DNA from: Ophiocordyceps camponoti-saundersi (nom. inval.)
Lineage: Eukaryota; Ascomycota; Sordariomycetes; Hypocreales; Ophiocordycipitaceae
Assembly (NCBI GenBank): GCA_003339415.1
Contig: PDHQ01000105.1
Span: forward strand, 1 to 64,000
Reading direction: 5' to 3'
Length of the DNA: 64,000 nucleotides
The notes under the pieces are model-generated. The model did not search any database and had not been told where the DNA came from. It saw only the letters and a list, made by a program, of their open reading frames with translations. This document shows positions 36,801 to 47,339 of the stretch, one piece after another. Positions within the stretch are counted from its first letter, which is position 1; the number at the start of each line of letters is the position of its first letter. The translations under genes and the position numbers were made by a program.

Positions 36801-38515
36801 CTTCTCTCTAGTTATTTTCTATAAGATTAACTTATTAACTGCCTTTCTTATCCCTTAAAAGATAAACTTATTAACTACTTTTCTTATCTCTTAAGAGATA
36901 AACTTATTAACTACTCTTCTTATCTCTTAAAGGATAAACTTATTAATTACTTTTCTTATCCCTTAAGGAATAAACTTATTAACTGCTCTCCTTATCTTTT
37001 AGGGGATAAATACTTATTATCTTAAGTATATTATTATTATCTTATATAGTATAGTTAATCTCCTTATCTTTTCGTACTTATATCGACGAAATATAGGACT
37101 TAACTTTTACTCCTTAAACTAAGATATAGATAAGACGCGTCTCTTTAATCTACTTAAAGCGCTATACGTAATAGTTAGCTTACTTCTCTTTAATTATCTT
37201 CTATAAGACTAACTTATTAATTACTTTTTTTATCCCTTAAAAGATAAACTTATTAACTGCTTTTCTTATCTTCTAAGAGATAAATACTTATTATTTTAAG
37301 TATATCGTTATTATCTTATATAGTATAATTAATCTCCTTATTCTTTTATACTTATATTAATAAAATATAAGACTTAACTTCCGCTTCTTAAACTAAGATA
37401 TAAATAAAACGCGTCTTTTTAATCTGCCTAAAGCGCTATACGCGATAATTAGCTTACTTCTCTTTAGTTATCTTCTATAAAACTAACTTATTAATTACTT
37501 TTCTTATTCCCTAAAGGATAAACTTATTAACTACTCTTTTTATCCCCTAAGGAATAAACTTATTAATTACTCTTTTTATCTTTTAGGGGATAAATACCTA
37601 TTATCTTAAGTATATTATCGTTATCTTATATAATATAGTTAATCTCCTTATCTTTTTATACTTATATTAACGAAATATAAAACTTAACTCCTACTCTTTA
37701 GACTAAGATATAAATAAGACGCGTCTCTTTAATCTGCCTAAAGCGCTATATATAATAGTTAGCTTACTTCTCTTTAATTATCTTTTATAAAACTAACTTA
37801 TTAACTACTCTTCTTATCTTTTAAGGAATAAACTTATTAACTACTCTTTTTATCCCTTAAGAGATAAACTTATTAACTACTCTCCTTATTCTTTAAGGGA
37901 TAAATACTTATTATCTTAAGTATATTATTATTATCTTATATAGTATAGTTAATCTCCTTATTCTTTCGTACTTATATTAACGAAATATAAGACTTAATTT
38001 CCGCTTCTTAAATTAAAATATAAATAAGACGCGTCTTTTTCGTCTACCTAAAGCGCTATACGCTGCCTTTCTTATCTCTAAGAAATAAACCCGTTAACTT
38101 CTCTTCTTATCTCTTAGGGGATAAATACCTATTATCTTTAGTATATAATTATCGTTTTATATAATATAGTTAATCTCCTTATTTTTTTATACTTACGTTA
38201 ATAAAATATAGAACTTAACTTCCGCTTTTTAAACTAAAATATAGATAAGATATATCTCTTTTATCTGCCCGAAGCGCTACACGCTACCCTTCTTATCTCT
38301 AAGAAATAAACCCGTTAACTCCTTTTCTTATCCCCTAAGGGATAAATACTTATTATCTCTAGTATATAGTTATTATCCTATATAATATAGTTAATCTCCT
38401 TATCTTTTTATACCTATATCGATAAAATATAAGACTCGACTTCCGCTCCTTAAACTAAAATATAAATAAGACGCGTCTTTTTAGTTTACCTAAAGCGCTA
38501 TACGCTTCTCTTTTA
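30890..38515. repeat. Satellite: 36-bp palindromic unit with inserted ~210-bp blocks
   Basis: The basic unit is 36 bp: the perfect 18-bp palindrome TTATCCCTTAAGGGATAA followed by an AC-TTATTAACTACTCTTC-type linker. About 23 units stand in a row from 30,893 to 31,710. They are then broken up by 19 copies of a roughly 210-bp block, between which 1 to about 28 units occur. Long unit runs are on the left and blocks become denser to the right. Differences between units are nearly all C/T or A/G, for example CCCGTT, CCTATT and CTTATT in the linker. No protein frame exists. Centromeric, pericentromeric or subtelomeric identity cannot be decided from sequence alone. Confidence 0.95.
31711..31918. repeat. 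Satellite block, first of 19
   Basis: The block begins where a unit's GGGGATAAA continues into TACCTATTATCTTAAGTATA instead of the linker. It carries TATAGTTAATCTCCTTAT, CTAAGATATAGATAAGACGC, AAGCGCTATACGCGATAG and TTAGCTTACTTCTCTCTAG, then returns to a unit at ACTAACTTATTAAC. Further blocks start near 32,906, 33,324, 33,742, 34,018, 34,291, 34,637, 35,055, 35,328, 35,675, 36,128, 36,340, 36,623, 37,007, 37,279, 37,589, 37,899, 38,120 and 38,341. Those at 36,128, 37,899, 38,120 and 38,341 lack the last 45 bp or so and form a second subtype. Confidence 0.92.
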
Positions 38516-38660
38516 TCTATTTAAAATACTATACGCGTTTCTTTTATTTATCCGAAATACTATACGCGTTTCTTTTATTTGCTTAAAATACTATACGCGT
38601 TTTTTTTATCTTTTCGAAATACTATACGCGTCTTTTTCCTTTGCCCGAAACGCTATACGC
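38490..38660. repeat. 31-bp tandem array at satellite edge
   Basis: About five units of 31 bp, each with ACTATACGCGTTTCTTTTAT and a GAAAT or AAAAT end. The unit corresponds to the interval inside the 210-bp block from ACGCGTC to GCGCTAT, which is also 31 bp long. The array therefore appears to be a local amplification of that interval at the right edge of the satellite. Confidence 0.85.
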
Positions 38661-38664
38661 TATA

Positions 38665-39610
38665 GCTATAATATTTCGCTTATTTCTCCTTTATTATTTT
38701 CTATTATAAGTTTATAATAATAATATAATTTACTAATATAAGGTTTAAACCTTCTTTGCTAGTTCTTATTATAGAAACTTACTATAAGAGGTATAATAAG
38801 TATAGTAATAGATAATATATTCTTTAAAGATAGCCTTATATAGGTAAGTAAATAAGCTAAGATATATATTTTATATATATATTACGTGCTTATAGTTATA
38901 TAGCTTACGGCTATATTTATAATTTACTAACTAATTAGCTATTAAGGATATTTAAATATCTCTTTCTTTTACATATATATATATTAGTTCCTTTTTAATT
39001 TTATCTTTAGTAAAGTTACTAATCGCCTTATTTATTTAAGTTTATATTATTATACGTAAATAATAGTAGAAAAATATATTCGCTTTCTATAATATATATC
39101 TTAATACCTAAAAGATTAAGTTAATAAATTTAGTAAATATTACTTATAAGATATTCGCCTTTAATAAGCGAGCTAGTTACTTAGCTATTTATAGTATAAC
39201 TTTAGGATAACTTTAGTAAAAATTATAACCCTGCTTAATCCTTTCCTTAGCTAAAGTTATGCTTGCCTAAGCTTTAGTTAGATAAGATAAGGGAAATATA
39301 TAAGTAAGTTTATTATAAAGGGACTTAGCACTTATTTTAAAGCTATCTATAAGTAGCGATTATAAGCTACCTTTTACTAAAGTTATAATCTTAGATAGAT
39401 TTTAACAAAATTAGAATATTATATTAAATAAAAAATAAACTAAGTAATTAATTTATATATCTAAAAGTTAGAATATAAGTAAGTATATTATATATATATT
39501 TATATAAACTATAAATATAAAAAGCTTAACCTTTAATTTTTTAAGCTTAGAGGCTTTCCTTATATATATAATATATATATATATATAATTATACTTAAGG
39601 GCTAACTTTT
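38665..39610. other. AT-rich stretch, no gene recognised
   Basis: TA microsatellites lie at about 38,870 and 39,560-39,585. It retains two CA outside GC context (TTACATATA near 38,970 and TTAACAAAA near 39,403). No frame or repeat match was found. Confidence 0.45.
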
Positions 39611-41455
39611 ATATATTCTACGGATCCCGCGCTTAAAGCGACGCGGATACGAACCTCTTATTCTTATATTATAAGCGGACTCCGCTTTTTCCGTTACCTT
39701 ATAGCGATAGCCTTAAGCCGCGCCTAGAGCGGCTCTAAGGGGGAGGGTAACGCTATATAAGTTAATCGTAACTGCGAAAATTTTTTACCTAGAATATAGC
39801 TCTACTCCGAATTATAGTAAGCTCGGACTTAAAAATTTACCGTACCTCTTACCTTATTAGAAGCTAAAGCGAGTATTAGTAAGATTATTTCGGGGGACGC
39901 CTTAGTCTCTATATAGGTAATTATCGAATAAGTAGTAGAGTCCGAGAGGGTTTAGGGAGGCGCCTCCTTTACTCCGACTTTATCGATTAGTAATATTTTC
40001 TCGGCTATTATAGCCGCGGTTTCCTCTCTTTTTTATAGCTTTAAGGGGAGCGGAACTCCTCTAATATAAGCTATAGTTATAGCTAAAGCGCTAGAGAAAA
40101 CTATTAAAAAATAAGTTCCTAGGCGATATAAGCGTTAGCTTATAATTTGCTTTAACTTTATCGCTACTCCGCTTTAAGTTTAAGGCCTTAAGGTAATTAT
40201 AATAAGTATTAACCGTAAACTCCGCGGGTAAAGCTAAGCCCTTATTATAAGGAAACTACTTAGTAATAATATTACGGTAATATTCTAAGATACTATTTAT
40301 AAGCTTTAGTCTAATTTAAAGTAGCTTTATATTATTTTCGGAGAAAAGGCACGCTTAACTAGCGGAGGTTATACTTTTATTATAAAAGGGGTATTAGCGT
40401 AAGCCTTATAATAAGGCAGGAAGGAGGCTTTTTAAAAAGAGATTAAGTTTTCGAATAAGGTTTTAATAATATAACTATACGCGAAAAGATACTATTTAAG
40501 AACTTAGCGGAGTTTCCTTATAATTATAATTAATAGCGTAACGGATATAAACTAAATTTATAATAGGGGTATAATAATATAAGCGGAGATTTTTAATACG
40601 GAACTATATAAGCTAGAAGTTTAACCCCGGTAATATTTTAAGTATTACTAGCTTAGATATATCGCTAAATACTATATAGCGAAGCTATAATATAGCTAGT
40701 ACTCCGCCTCTCCGTATACGGAGGGCGAGTTAGCTTACCTTATAGCGTATAGAAAGAGATTATACTATTACCCTCTCTATCGGGGGACTTACCCTAGGTA
40801 AAGTTAACTTTACCTTAAAATAAAAGTAACGTAAGATTAGGCGAAGAATATTTATATTTCCTAACCTTAAAAATTTATAAATTAGAATTTTATATATATT
40901 ACCCCTCTTCCCCTTTTAGCGCTAACTAGAGTCTAATAGTAGCTAGGGCGGAAACGCTAGAGAGCGAATATAGTAGCTCCGCCTCTAACCCTCTCTCTAA
41001 ACTTATCCGTAGCTCCGCTACGATAATTAAGCCGCCTTTCGGGATTAGCTATTATAGGGTCCGTTATAAGCTAGTAAAACCTCTATATATTTCTTAATTA
41101 CGTTAATAAAGCCTTAATTAAACGGATTATTTAGGACGCTATAATTAAGCGCGGAGATTTAGTTTATAGTAACGACGATACTTAGGAAGATAAGTAGCTA
41201 TATAAACTCCGTACCGGACCCGGACTACGCGCACTCTTACTACCGCGGACTCCGCTCCGGAGGATATATCGGCTTCCTAATTACTTATTATTACTAAACC
41301 TATCTAAGGTATAGAGTGCTAGGTGCGGACTTAGTCCGGCCCTAAACTAAGGTAACGCTTAAGGGGAGGGTTTTACTTTAAGTTCTTAGGTTTTTCCTAC
41401 CCTTAGAATATATATAGGATAGTTCTAGGCTAAATTAAGCATACTAGTATACGAA

Positions 41456-41461
<6 letters not shown>
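39611..41461 (+). repeat. Inverted-repeat arm A (1.85 kb) with decayed gene
   Basis: This arm is the inverted counterpart of 49,067-50,920. It is the most GC- and CG-rich sequence in the window, with words such as CCGCGGACTCCGCTCCGGAG. On the plus strand a frame from about 40,726 reads RVSLPYSV, LSGDLP, VKLTLP, LGEEYLYFLTLKIYKLEF, SLIVARAETLES, then KPPFGISYYRVRYKLVKPLY, with TAG/TAA where Q is likely. Arm B's minus strand gives matching residues, so this was a real gene, at least about 150 residues long and perhaps 500. I do not recognise the family. The arm is followed by an ATT microsatellite (41,454-41,482). Confidence 0.8.
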
Positions 41462-41487
<26 letters not shown>

Positions 41488-41734
41488 AAATAGCGGTTTT
41501 TAAAGAAAGGCTTTTAAGAATAAAGATACTAGCTTCTAAGCTAGCGATATACTAAGTAGGATTATTTTATTATTATTAGGGAATCTAAACGAATATATAT
41601 ATCTTTATATTAAAGTTTTCCTTCTATATTTAATAACCCCCTTAATTATATCTTACTTACTTATAATTATATAAATTAAAGTTAGTTTTTTTTTTCTAAT
41701 ATTACTCTTATAGCTATAAGGCTAAGGACTAACT

Positions 41735-41970
41735 AAAATAATAATAAAGTATTCTTATAAAAGTAACTTATTATAAAGTTAATAGTAGCACTAATAAAGG
41801 TATTAAAATTCCTAATACTTATAACTATAATAATAATTCTGCTAAGTTTATTTTATAAGACTATATTTTAAGAAGTAAGGTTAGTAGCGCTAACTAACTA
41901 AGAGGGAGGCTTATAAGGTAGGCCGTATAATACTAGATACTTCCGCGCTATAATAACGCTTTTACTATCC
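41735..41970 (+). repeat. Repeat R4, copy 1
   Basis: It shares AATAGTAGCACTAATAAAGG, TATTCCTAATACT-ATAACTA, GGTAGCGCTAACTAA-like and TATAAGGTA words with 60,285-60,500, in the same order and orientation. It is unclassified. Confidence 0.7.
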
Positions 41971-42119
41971 TTCCCTATTTCCCCGAATAGCTTATCGGCA
42001 GTTACCTTAAAGTAAATAGAATCTAGCGTTTTTACTATAATTATACTATTAACTACCTTACCGTATTCTTTAACACTACTAATTATAAGCTTAAAGTACT
42101 AGTTATTCTTACCTTCGTT

Positions 42120-42420
42120 AATATATCTTCTTAAAAGTTCTACTATAGTTTAATATAAGGTAGCTAATAAACTAAATATATAGGAATAGCTTTAAGGACG
42201 ATTTATTAGTATATCTTATTTCTTTTAGCGTAATTAGCTAACTAGATAACGAACTTAAAGCCGAGTTTACTAATAATCTCTTAGTTAATACTTATTATAT
42301 TTACTCCGTAGTAGGTAATATTCTTTCTTAGCTATTAGAAAGATATCGATTAGTTATTATTATCCTTAGCTAAGAAGTATTTTACTTACTTAGACTTAAT
42401 ATTATTAAGGAATCTTACGA
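42120..42420 (+). repeat. Repeat R5, copy 1, first part
   Basis: It matches 51,490-51,740: AAGGTAGCTAATAAACT, GTTTA-GGACGATTTATTAGTAT against CGATTTCTTAGTATATC, AGCGTAATTAGCTAA, TTAGTTAATA, and CTTAGCTATTAGAAAGA. The second part of R5 is about 1 kb further on, separated by a segment containing R3. Confidence 0.75.
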
Positions 42421-42834
42421 TACCTTATAGCCTTATGCTGCCCTTATAGCCTTATCCTAATATATATATAGCTTACTTAAGTTATAAGGACCCTTTATAT
42501 AAAATCTTTCTTATCTTATAACTCCTTACTTTACTTTTTATATTTCTTATTTATTACTTTATATATTCGAATAAGTATTTAGTTTTTAGATATTTACCCT
42601 TTTTATATATCGTATATAAGAGGGTATCGCAATAATAAGTATACTCCTTTTTAAGATCCCTTAATATTAGTATTAGATAGCCCGTCTAATAAATATATCT
42701 TTAATCTTATTAGTATAATCGCGCTTACTAAAGCGCTATTACTATAAAAGGTAACGAATAAGTATAATAATTTTATACTTATAATAATAAAGAAGCTAAC
42801 TTAGCTACCGAGCTATAGGGATAAAGAAAAAGAG

Positions 42835-43115
42835 GCCTCCTAGTTTCGCGGAAGTAACGGGCACTCTTACTTATATATATATATAGCCCTTATAGAGAAG
42901 ACTATTTTAAGGAAGTATATAGGACTATCCGGTCCGTATAAGCTTATAGGGACCTGCTAAGTTATACAAGCCGGTTAGGATTATAAGGTCTAGAAAAGTT
43001 ATTTAATCTTACTTACTTAATTTAATAAATCTAATTAATTAATATTCGCTTAGCTAGAGGGGGCTAAAGGACTTAAGAAGGGTTAGATTTATACTTATAA
43101 GAAGGGGTTAATTTC
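42835..43115 (+). repeat. Repeat R3, copy 2
   Basis: This is the direct match to 29,812-30,110 and lies inside the interval that separates the two parts of R5. It is less mutated than copy 1, keeping CGGTCCGTATAAGC and a rare TACAAG. Confidence 0.75.
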
Positions 43116-43430
43116 CTACTTTTAGTAAAAAGACCTAAGGTAGCTGTAAGCCCTTCTATATAAAGTTAGTCGCCGTGAGCGTATTCGGACTTAGCAAGGT
43201 AAGGCTACCTGCTACGGATTCCTTCCTCCCTTAGCCCCTTTAATTCTATATCTTTTAAATTTCTAAGAATTATACGGAATTACCCCTTTATCCCTTTTTC
43301 CCTTTTTCTTCTTCTTTTTCCTTTTTTCGGGAGTATCCTTTTAACCCCGCTAAACTAGCTTAGTTACGTGAGTGCCTACTAGGTTTATCCTTAATAGTAA
43401 GCTTCGTCTATAATTACTTTTTAGCCCGAC
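43116..43430. other. Less-mutated spacer
   Basis: It contains CCGTGAGCG and ACGTGAGTGCC, both with TGA or TGC, which are unusual for this window. No frame could be supported. It belongs to the interval between the R5 parts. Confidence 0.4.
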
Positions 43431-43434
43431 TACT

Positions 43435-43620
43435 TCTATAATAAGAGAAATCTTAAATTATTCTATAGCTTTTTCTTAAAAGATCTATAATTATGCTAGG
43501 AAGCTTATTTATAAACTTATTACTTAGATAGCTTTAAAGTAACTTTTTAAATCTTATAATATTATTATAAGTTCTTATTATTAAATTCTATTTATAAAAT
43601 ATCTTTATAAAATATACTAT
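43435..43620 (+). repeat. Repeat R5, copy 1, second part
   Basis: It matches 51,790-51,965: TTCTATAATAAGAGAAATCT, TTAAATTATYCT, then AAACTTATTACTTAGATAGC and TTTAAAGTA. In copy 2 the two parts are about 55 bp apart; here they are about 1 kb apart, consistent with insertion of an R3-containing element. Confidence 0.7.
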
Positions 43621-43769
43621 AACCTAATTTTCTATTATAAGCTATTAGGCGTATAGTTTTACTTATTATAACGTTTAACCTTATAGGAAATTTACTTAAG
43701 TAATACTTCTATATTTTTAAAATTTAGCTAAATATTACGCTAGTATTTAGTACTAATATTAAGGTTATA

Positions 43770-44165
43770 GAAACCTATTAACTGCTCCTTTTATAAATTA
43801 TAGGATAAGCTAGGTAACTGCCTTTTTTCTCCTTTAAGGTTAAACTTACTAACTACTTTTCTTTCTCTTAGGCATAAACTTATTTTTATTTACTACTCTT
43901 CTTATCCCTAAAAAGATAAACTTATTTACTTTATTCTTATTCCCTAAGAGATAAACCCTTTTACTTATAAACTTATTTACTCCTTTTCCTATCCCCTATT
44001 AAATAAACCCGTTTATTTATAAACTTACTTACTTCTTTTCTTATTCTCTAAGCTATAAACTTATTTATTACTATTTTTATTCCTTAAAAAATAAACTCCC
44101 TAATTACTCTTATCTTTTTTAAGATAAACTTATTTACTATACTCCTTATCCCTTAGGGGTTAGGT
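43770..44165. repeat. Diverged cousin of the 36-bp satellite
   Basis: Irregular units with CTTATCCCT or TTATTCCCTAA, a G/A half of the palindrome, ATAAAC, and a TTATTTACT linker repeat about ten times. Spacing is loose and many palindromes are imperfect; the last unit has CTTATCCCTTAGGGGTTAGG. It lies 5.2 kb from the main array and is far more diverged, so it is an older array or a moved piece. Confidence 0.8.
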
Positions 44166-44424
44166 TAAAAGCGATACTTATATAAACCCCCCCCCTTAAC
44201 TTTCTATCTTTATAGCGAAAATAGAATTAGCCCTTAGCCTTTTAAGCTATTTTATTATTAGCCTCCGCTTTAGCTTTTATTTCGAGCCTTAACTTCGCTA
44301 TTATAATCGCCTCCTTTTAAAAAGAATAAACCTCTTTATTTAAATTAGATCTTCTATTAATTAATAAAATATCTTAAAGTAAGTATTTTAGTAAGATTAA
44401 AGCTAATAAATTAGTTATTAATAT

Positions 44425-45035
44425 AATATTTTAACGGGGAAAGAAAGATACTTTAAGTAAGTATAATAGATACCTAAGGGGCGTAACTTCTTATATAATT
44501 AAAATTTTTAACTAATATAAGGGGGGATCTTTAGCTATAGGGGGAAAAGCCGTATAATAATTCTCTATAAGGAAAATAATAAAAAGTTAGTTTTCTATAT
44601 AAAAATAAGAGAAAGAAGTAATATAAAAGTAAAAACTATTTAATTAAATACTAAAAATTTCGAAAAGGGTATTTAAATTAGTAATTTATAGTATAAAAGT
44701 ATAAAGTTTAAAATAAAGTTATAATTCTATTTAGTAGAGTTTTTACTATAAGTTCTCTCTAAGACTTAACTTATAATATATAACTTTTATTATAGCTCTA
44801 AAAATAAGGTTAAGAGCTAATTACTTACTTAATTTATCCTTTTTCGAGGGAAACTAATTTATACTATATACTTAATTATAGCCCCTATCTTAGCTTAACT
44901 ACCCTTATATATTAACTTTTAGCAGCTTTTAGGAAAAGAAGAAAGGGTTTAGGAACTATTTAATTAAACTTTTTATAAGTCCTTAATAATTCCCTAGCTA
45001 AGGTAAGCGCTTATATTTCTTTTAGCGTCCCTATC
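44425..45035 (+). repeat. R2 copy 4
   Basis: This is a full-length copy with landmarks from AAGAAAGATACTTTAAGTAA through TATAAGGGGGGATC, CTATATAAAAATAA, GGGAAACTAATTTA and AAAAGAAGAAAGGG. Only GGGG and GGGGGG are present where copy 3 has 13 and 15 Gs. Confidence 0.8.
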
Positions 45036-45579
45036 TCCGCCGCTAAACTCCTCCCTAAGCGCGTGCCGTAATAATAAGTAATTAGCCCTTTTTCTTAGGT
45101 AATAACTAACTTTTTCTTATAACTTAAATAAGGTGCGTATAAGCGCGATAAAATAAAGGCGGAAAAGACTCTTAGTAAAGAAAATAATAAAGGAAACTCT
45201 AGTTACTTCTCCTTAGGGTTTAACTCTTAGATCTATTAACTCTAGCGTTCGCGCTAACCGCCTACTAGTAGTATATCTCTCTTAAGTCCCTTCTCTCGCT
45301 CTTATCGTTACTTAATTAAATAGTTATCGATAGCCTTATTAATCTCGGCCTATATACTAGGGTATATAAGCCTCGGGGGCTATAAGCTAATAAAAAAACT
45401 AGTTTTTAAGATTATTAAGATTATTTTTAGTTTTTAAAGCTAGTCTCTAATAAATACGCGTCCGGTATATATTATAATAAATCCGGCTATATTAAGTATA
45501 ATATGCCTTCCTTATTATATAGGTCCGTAACTCTTAGTTTAAGTTATATAATTCTTATAACGCTTAACTTTTTTAACCT

Positions 45580-46725
45580 TAAAGCTAAGCGGGTTTAGAT
45601 TAATTAGTTCTTAGCCTATATTTATAGCTATAAGTTCTTCGCTAAGCTAAACTATAAGGTTCTTACCTAAGGTAAAATAAGTAAAGCGTATTAATTTTAG
45701 CGTTCCTATATCTTTTTCCTCCCCTTTTCTTTTAGGGGCTATTTTCTATAACGTAGGGTTCTTAATTAAATAGTTACGCTTTATTAACTTCTTTATCCTT
45801 ACGCTACGCCTTAGAGAGAAAGCTAGCTATATCGGGGCCGGGTTTAATTTTATAGGTATTTTCTTCCCCGTAATAAGTTTCTTAAGCTATAATATGCCCG
45901 TTAATTCTTAAAAGATTATTTTCTTTATTTTAGTTATTTCCTCTCTAGTTATAGCGGTATTAGGCGCCTTAGTTACCTTATCTTCTTTCCTCGTATTCTT
46001 TATAGCGCTCGTCTCTTATCTAAGTCTTTCTAAAATTAGGGGGTTTTTAGATCTAAAAGAAGATAAAAGGCTAGATATTAGAACTATTTAATTATTAGTC
46101 GGGCCTTTTATAGTCTTATCCTCGGGAAAGTCCTCGTCGTTTTCCTCCCTAACCTCTTCCTTATCTAGAGCCTTATTATCCCTAGCCCCTTCGCCCCTAT
46201 TAAAATTATTAATATCGATTTTTTATAATTCTTCCTAATCTCCCTAAGGCTATCTTCTAACTTTAGTAGCGCCTAAGTATAGTATTATAATATAGCTCTT
46301 TATTATAAAGTTATTAGTAAGGGTCTTAAGCGTAATAGTTCGGTATCTTTTAAGGATCTAATAGTAGGGGATAGTAGCCTTAGGGCATAGGCCCCTAAGC
46401 GTTATTAAGCTTACTTCTAGCTTTATTAAGAGATCTTCGCCGCCCTCTTAGTTCCTTAGTTTAAATTTATAACTATTTCCTAAGAAGTTAAACTATTCTA
46501 ACTTTCGGATACTTAGTTTATTTGCCCTAATAGTATATAGGTTACTAGTTATCTAAGCGATTAATTTATCGTAGTTATTACTATTATTATTCTCGGTTTA
46601 TATAGCTTAGTTTTATAAGAGAATACGGGAATCTAAGGGGGTCTTAAGATCTTTTTTAAATTATTTAACGCTTAATCCTCGCTTATTTAATAAGCTATTA
46701 ATATATACGTTAAGTTTAAGACTAA
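45580..46725 (-). pseudogene. Decayed unidentified gene, leftward
   Basis: The minus strand reads as protein over about 1.1 kb, with stops nearly all TAA or TAG. Segments in order are NSLLNKRGLSVK, KKDLKTPLDSRILL, NLYTIRANKLSIRKLE, GGEDLLIKLEVSLITLRGL, then an acidic NDEDFPEDKTIKGPTNN, KNPLILERLR, ITREEITKIKKII, KLITGKKIPIKLNPAPI, and FTYFTLGKNLIV. A frame change separates the first and second halves. The ancestral protein had about 350 or more residues, with an acidic linker followed by a basic region; no catalytic motif was recognised. It points away from the plus-strand relic at 47,340, and both lie between the inverted arms. Confidence 0.65.
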
Positions 46726-47335
46726 TAAAGCTATAGGCTTAGTATTATAATATAGAAAGGGCTAGGTATTTATATTTATACGCTCCTTTCTATCGCGTCC
46801 TAAGAATAATAATAAAATTAAAGGGGCAGTCTTTCTAAAACTTGCTTAAGATATCTCTCTATACGGCTATTACCTTTTTCGATTAAGGCACTTACTTTAG
46901 CTCTATTAAGTTAAAAAAATAAAGTACTTAGGCTTATTAATCTTAAAAAAAGCTGCCTTAATAATACCTAATATCGGTCCTATCTGCTTTAAAATTAACT
47001 ATATTACTTAGAAGGGGGTAACTATTTATTTTCTACTTTAAGTTAAACCTAAGTATAATATAATAAAGTTTTTTCTTAAATAGTATATTAATAGTCTCGT
47101 TTACGGTAGTAGGTATCGTAATTATTATAAGAATCATAAATAAGTATACTTTATTCTAGATTCCCTTATTTAAGATTTTTATTATAGCTCTTAGCTTAAA
47201 GCTAATTACTTATAATTATCTTTATACTTTAAAAATAAAACGCCTTATATTATCTACGTAGCTATTTTAGTTTTAGATATTATTAAATAGGATAATATTA
47301 GCGATCTCCTCGCTAGCTTAAAATATATATAAGTA
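46726..47335. other. Region between two divergent decayed genes
   Basis: It probably contains the 5' ends of both relics and any shared promoter, but I could not hold a frame or identify a promoter. A rare TCATAA is at about 47,127. Confidence 0.4.
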
Positions 47336-47339
47336 TTTA

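Noticed and set aside
30890..38515. CRISPR-like array (palindromic repeats at regular spacing)
   Set aside because: The spacers are as repetitive as the repeats, the unit is only 36 bp including its linker, there are no cas genes, and the surroundings are fungal. It is a satellite.
41454..41482. ATT microsatellite after arm A as the 3' tail of a LINE
   Set aside because: Arm B has no matching tail at its corresponding end, and no reverse transcriptase motif was found in the arms.
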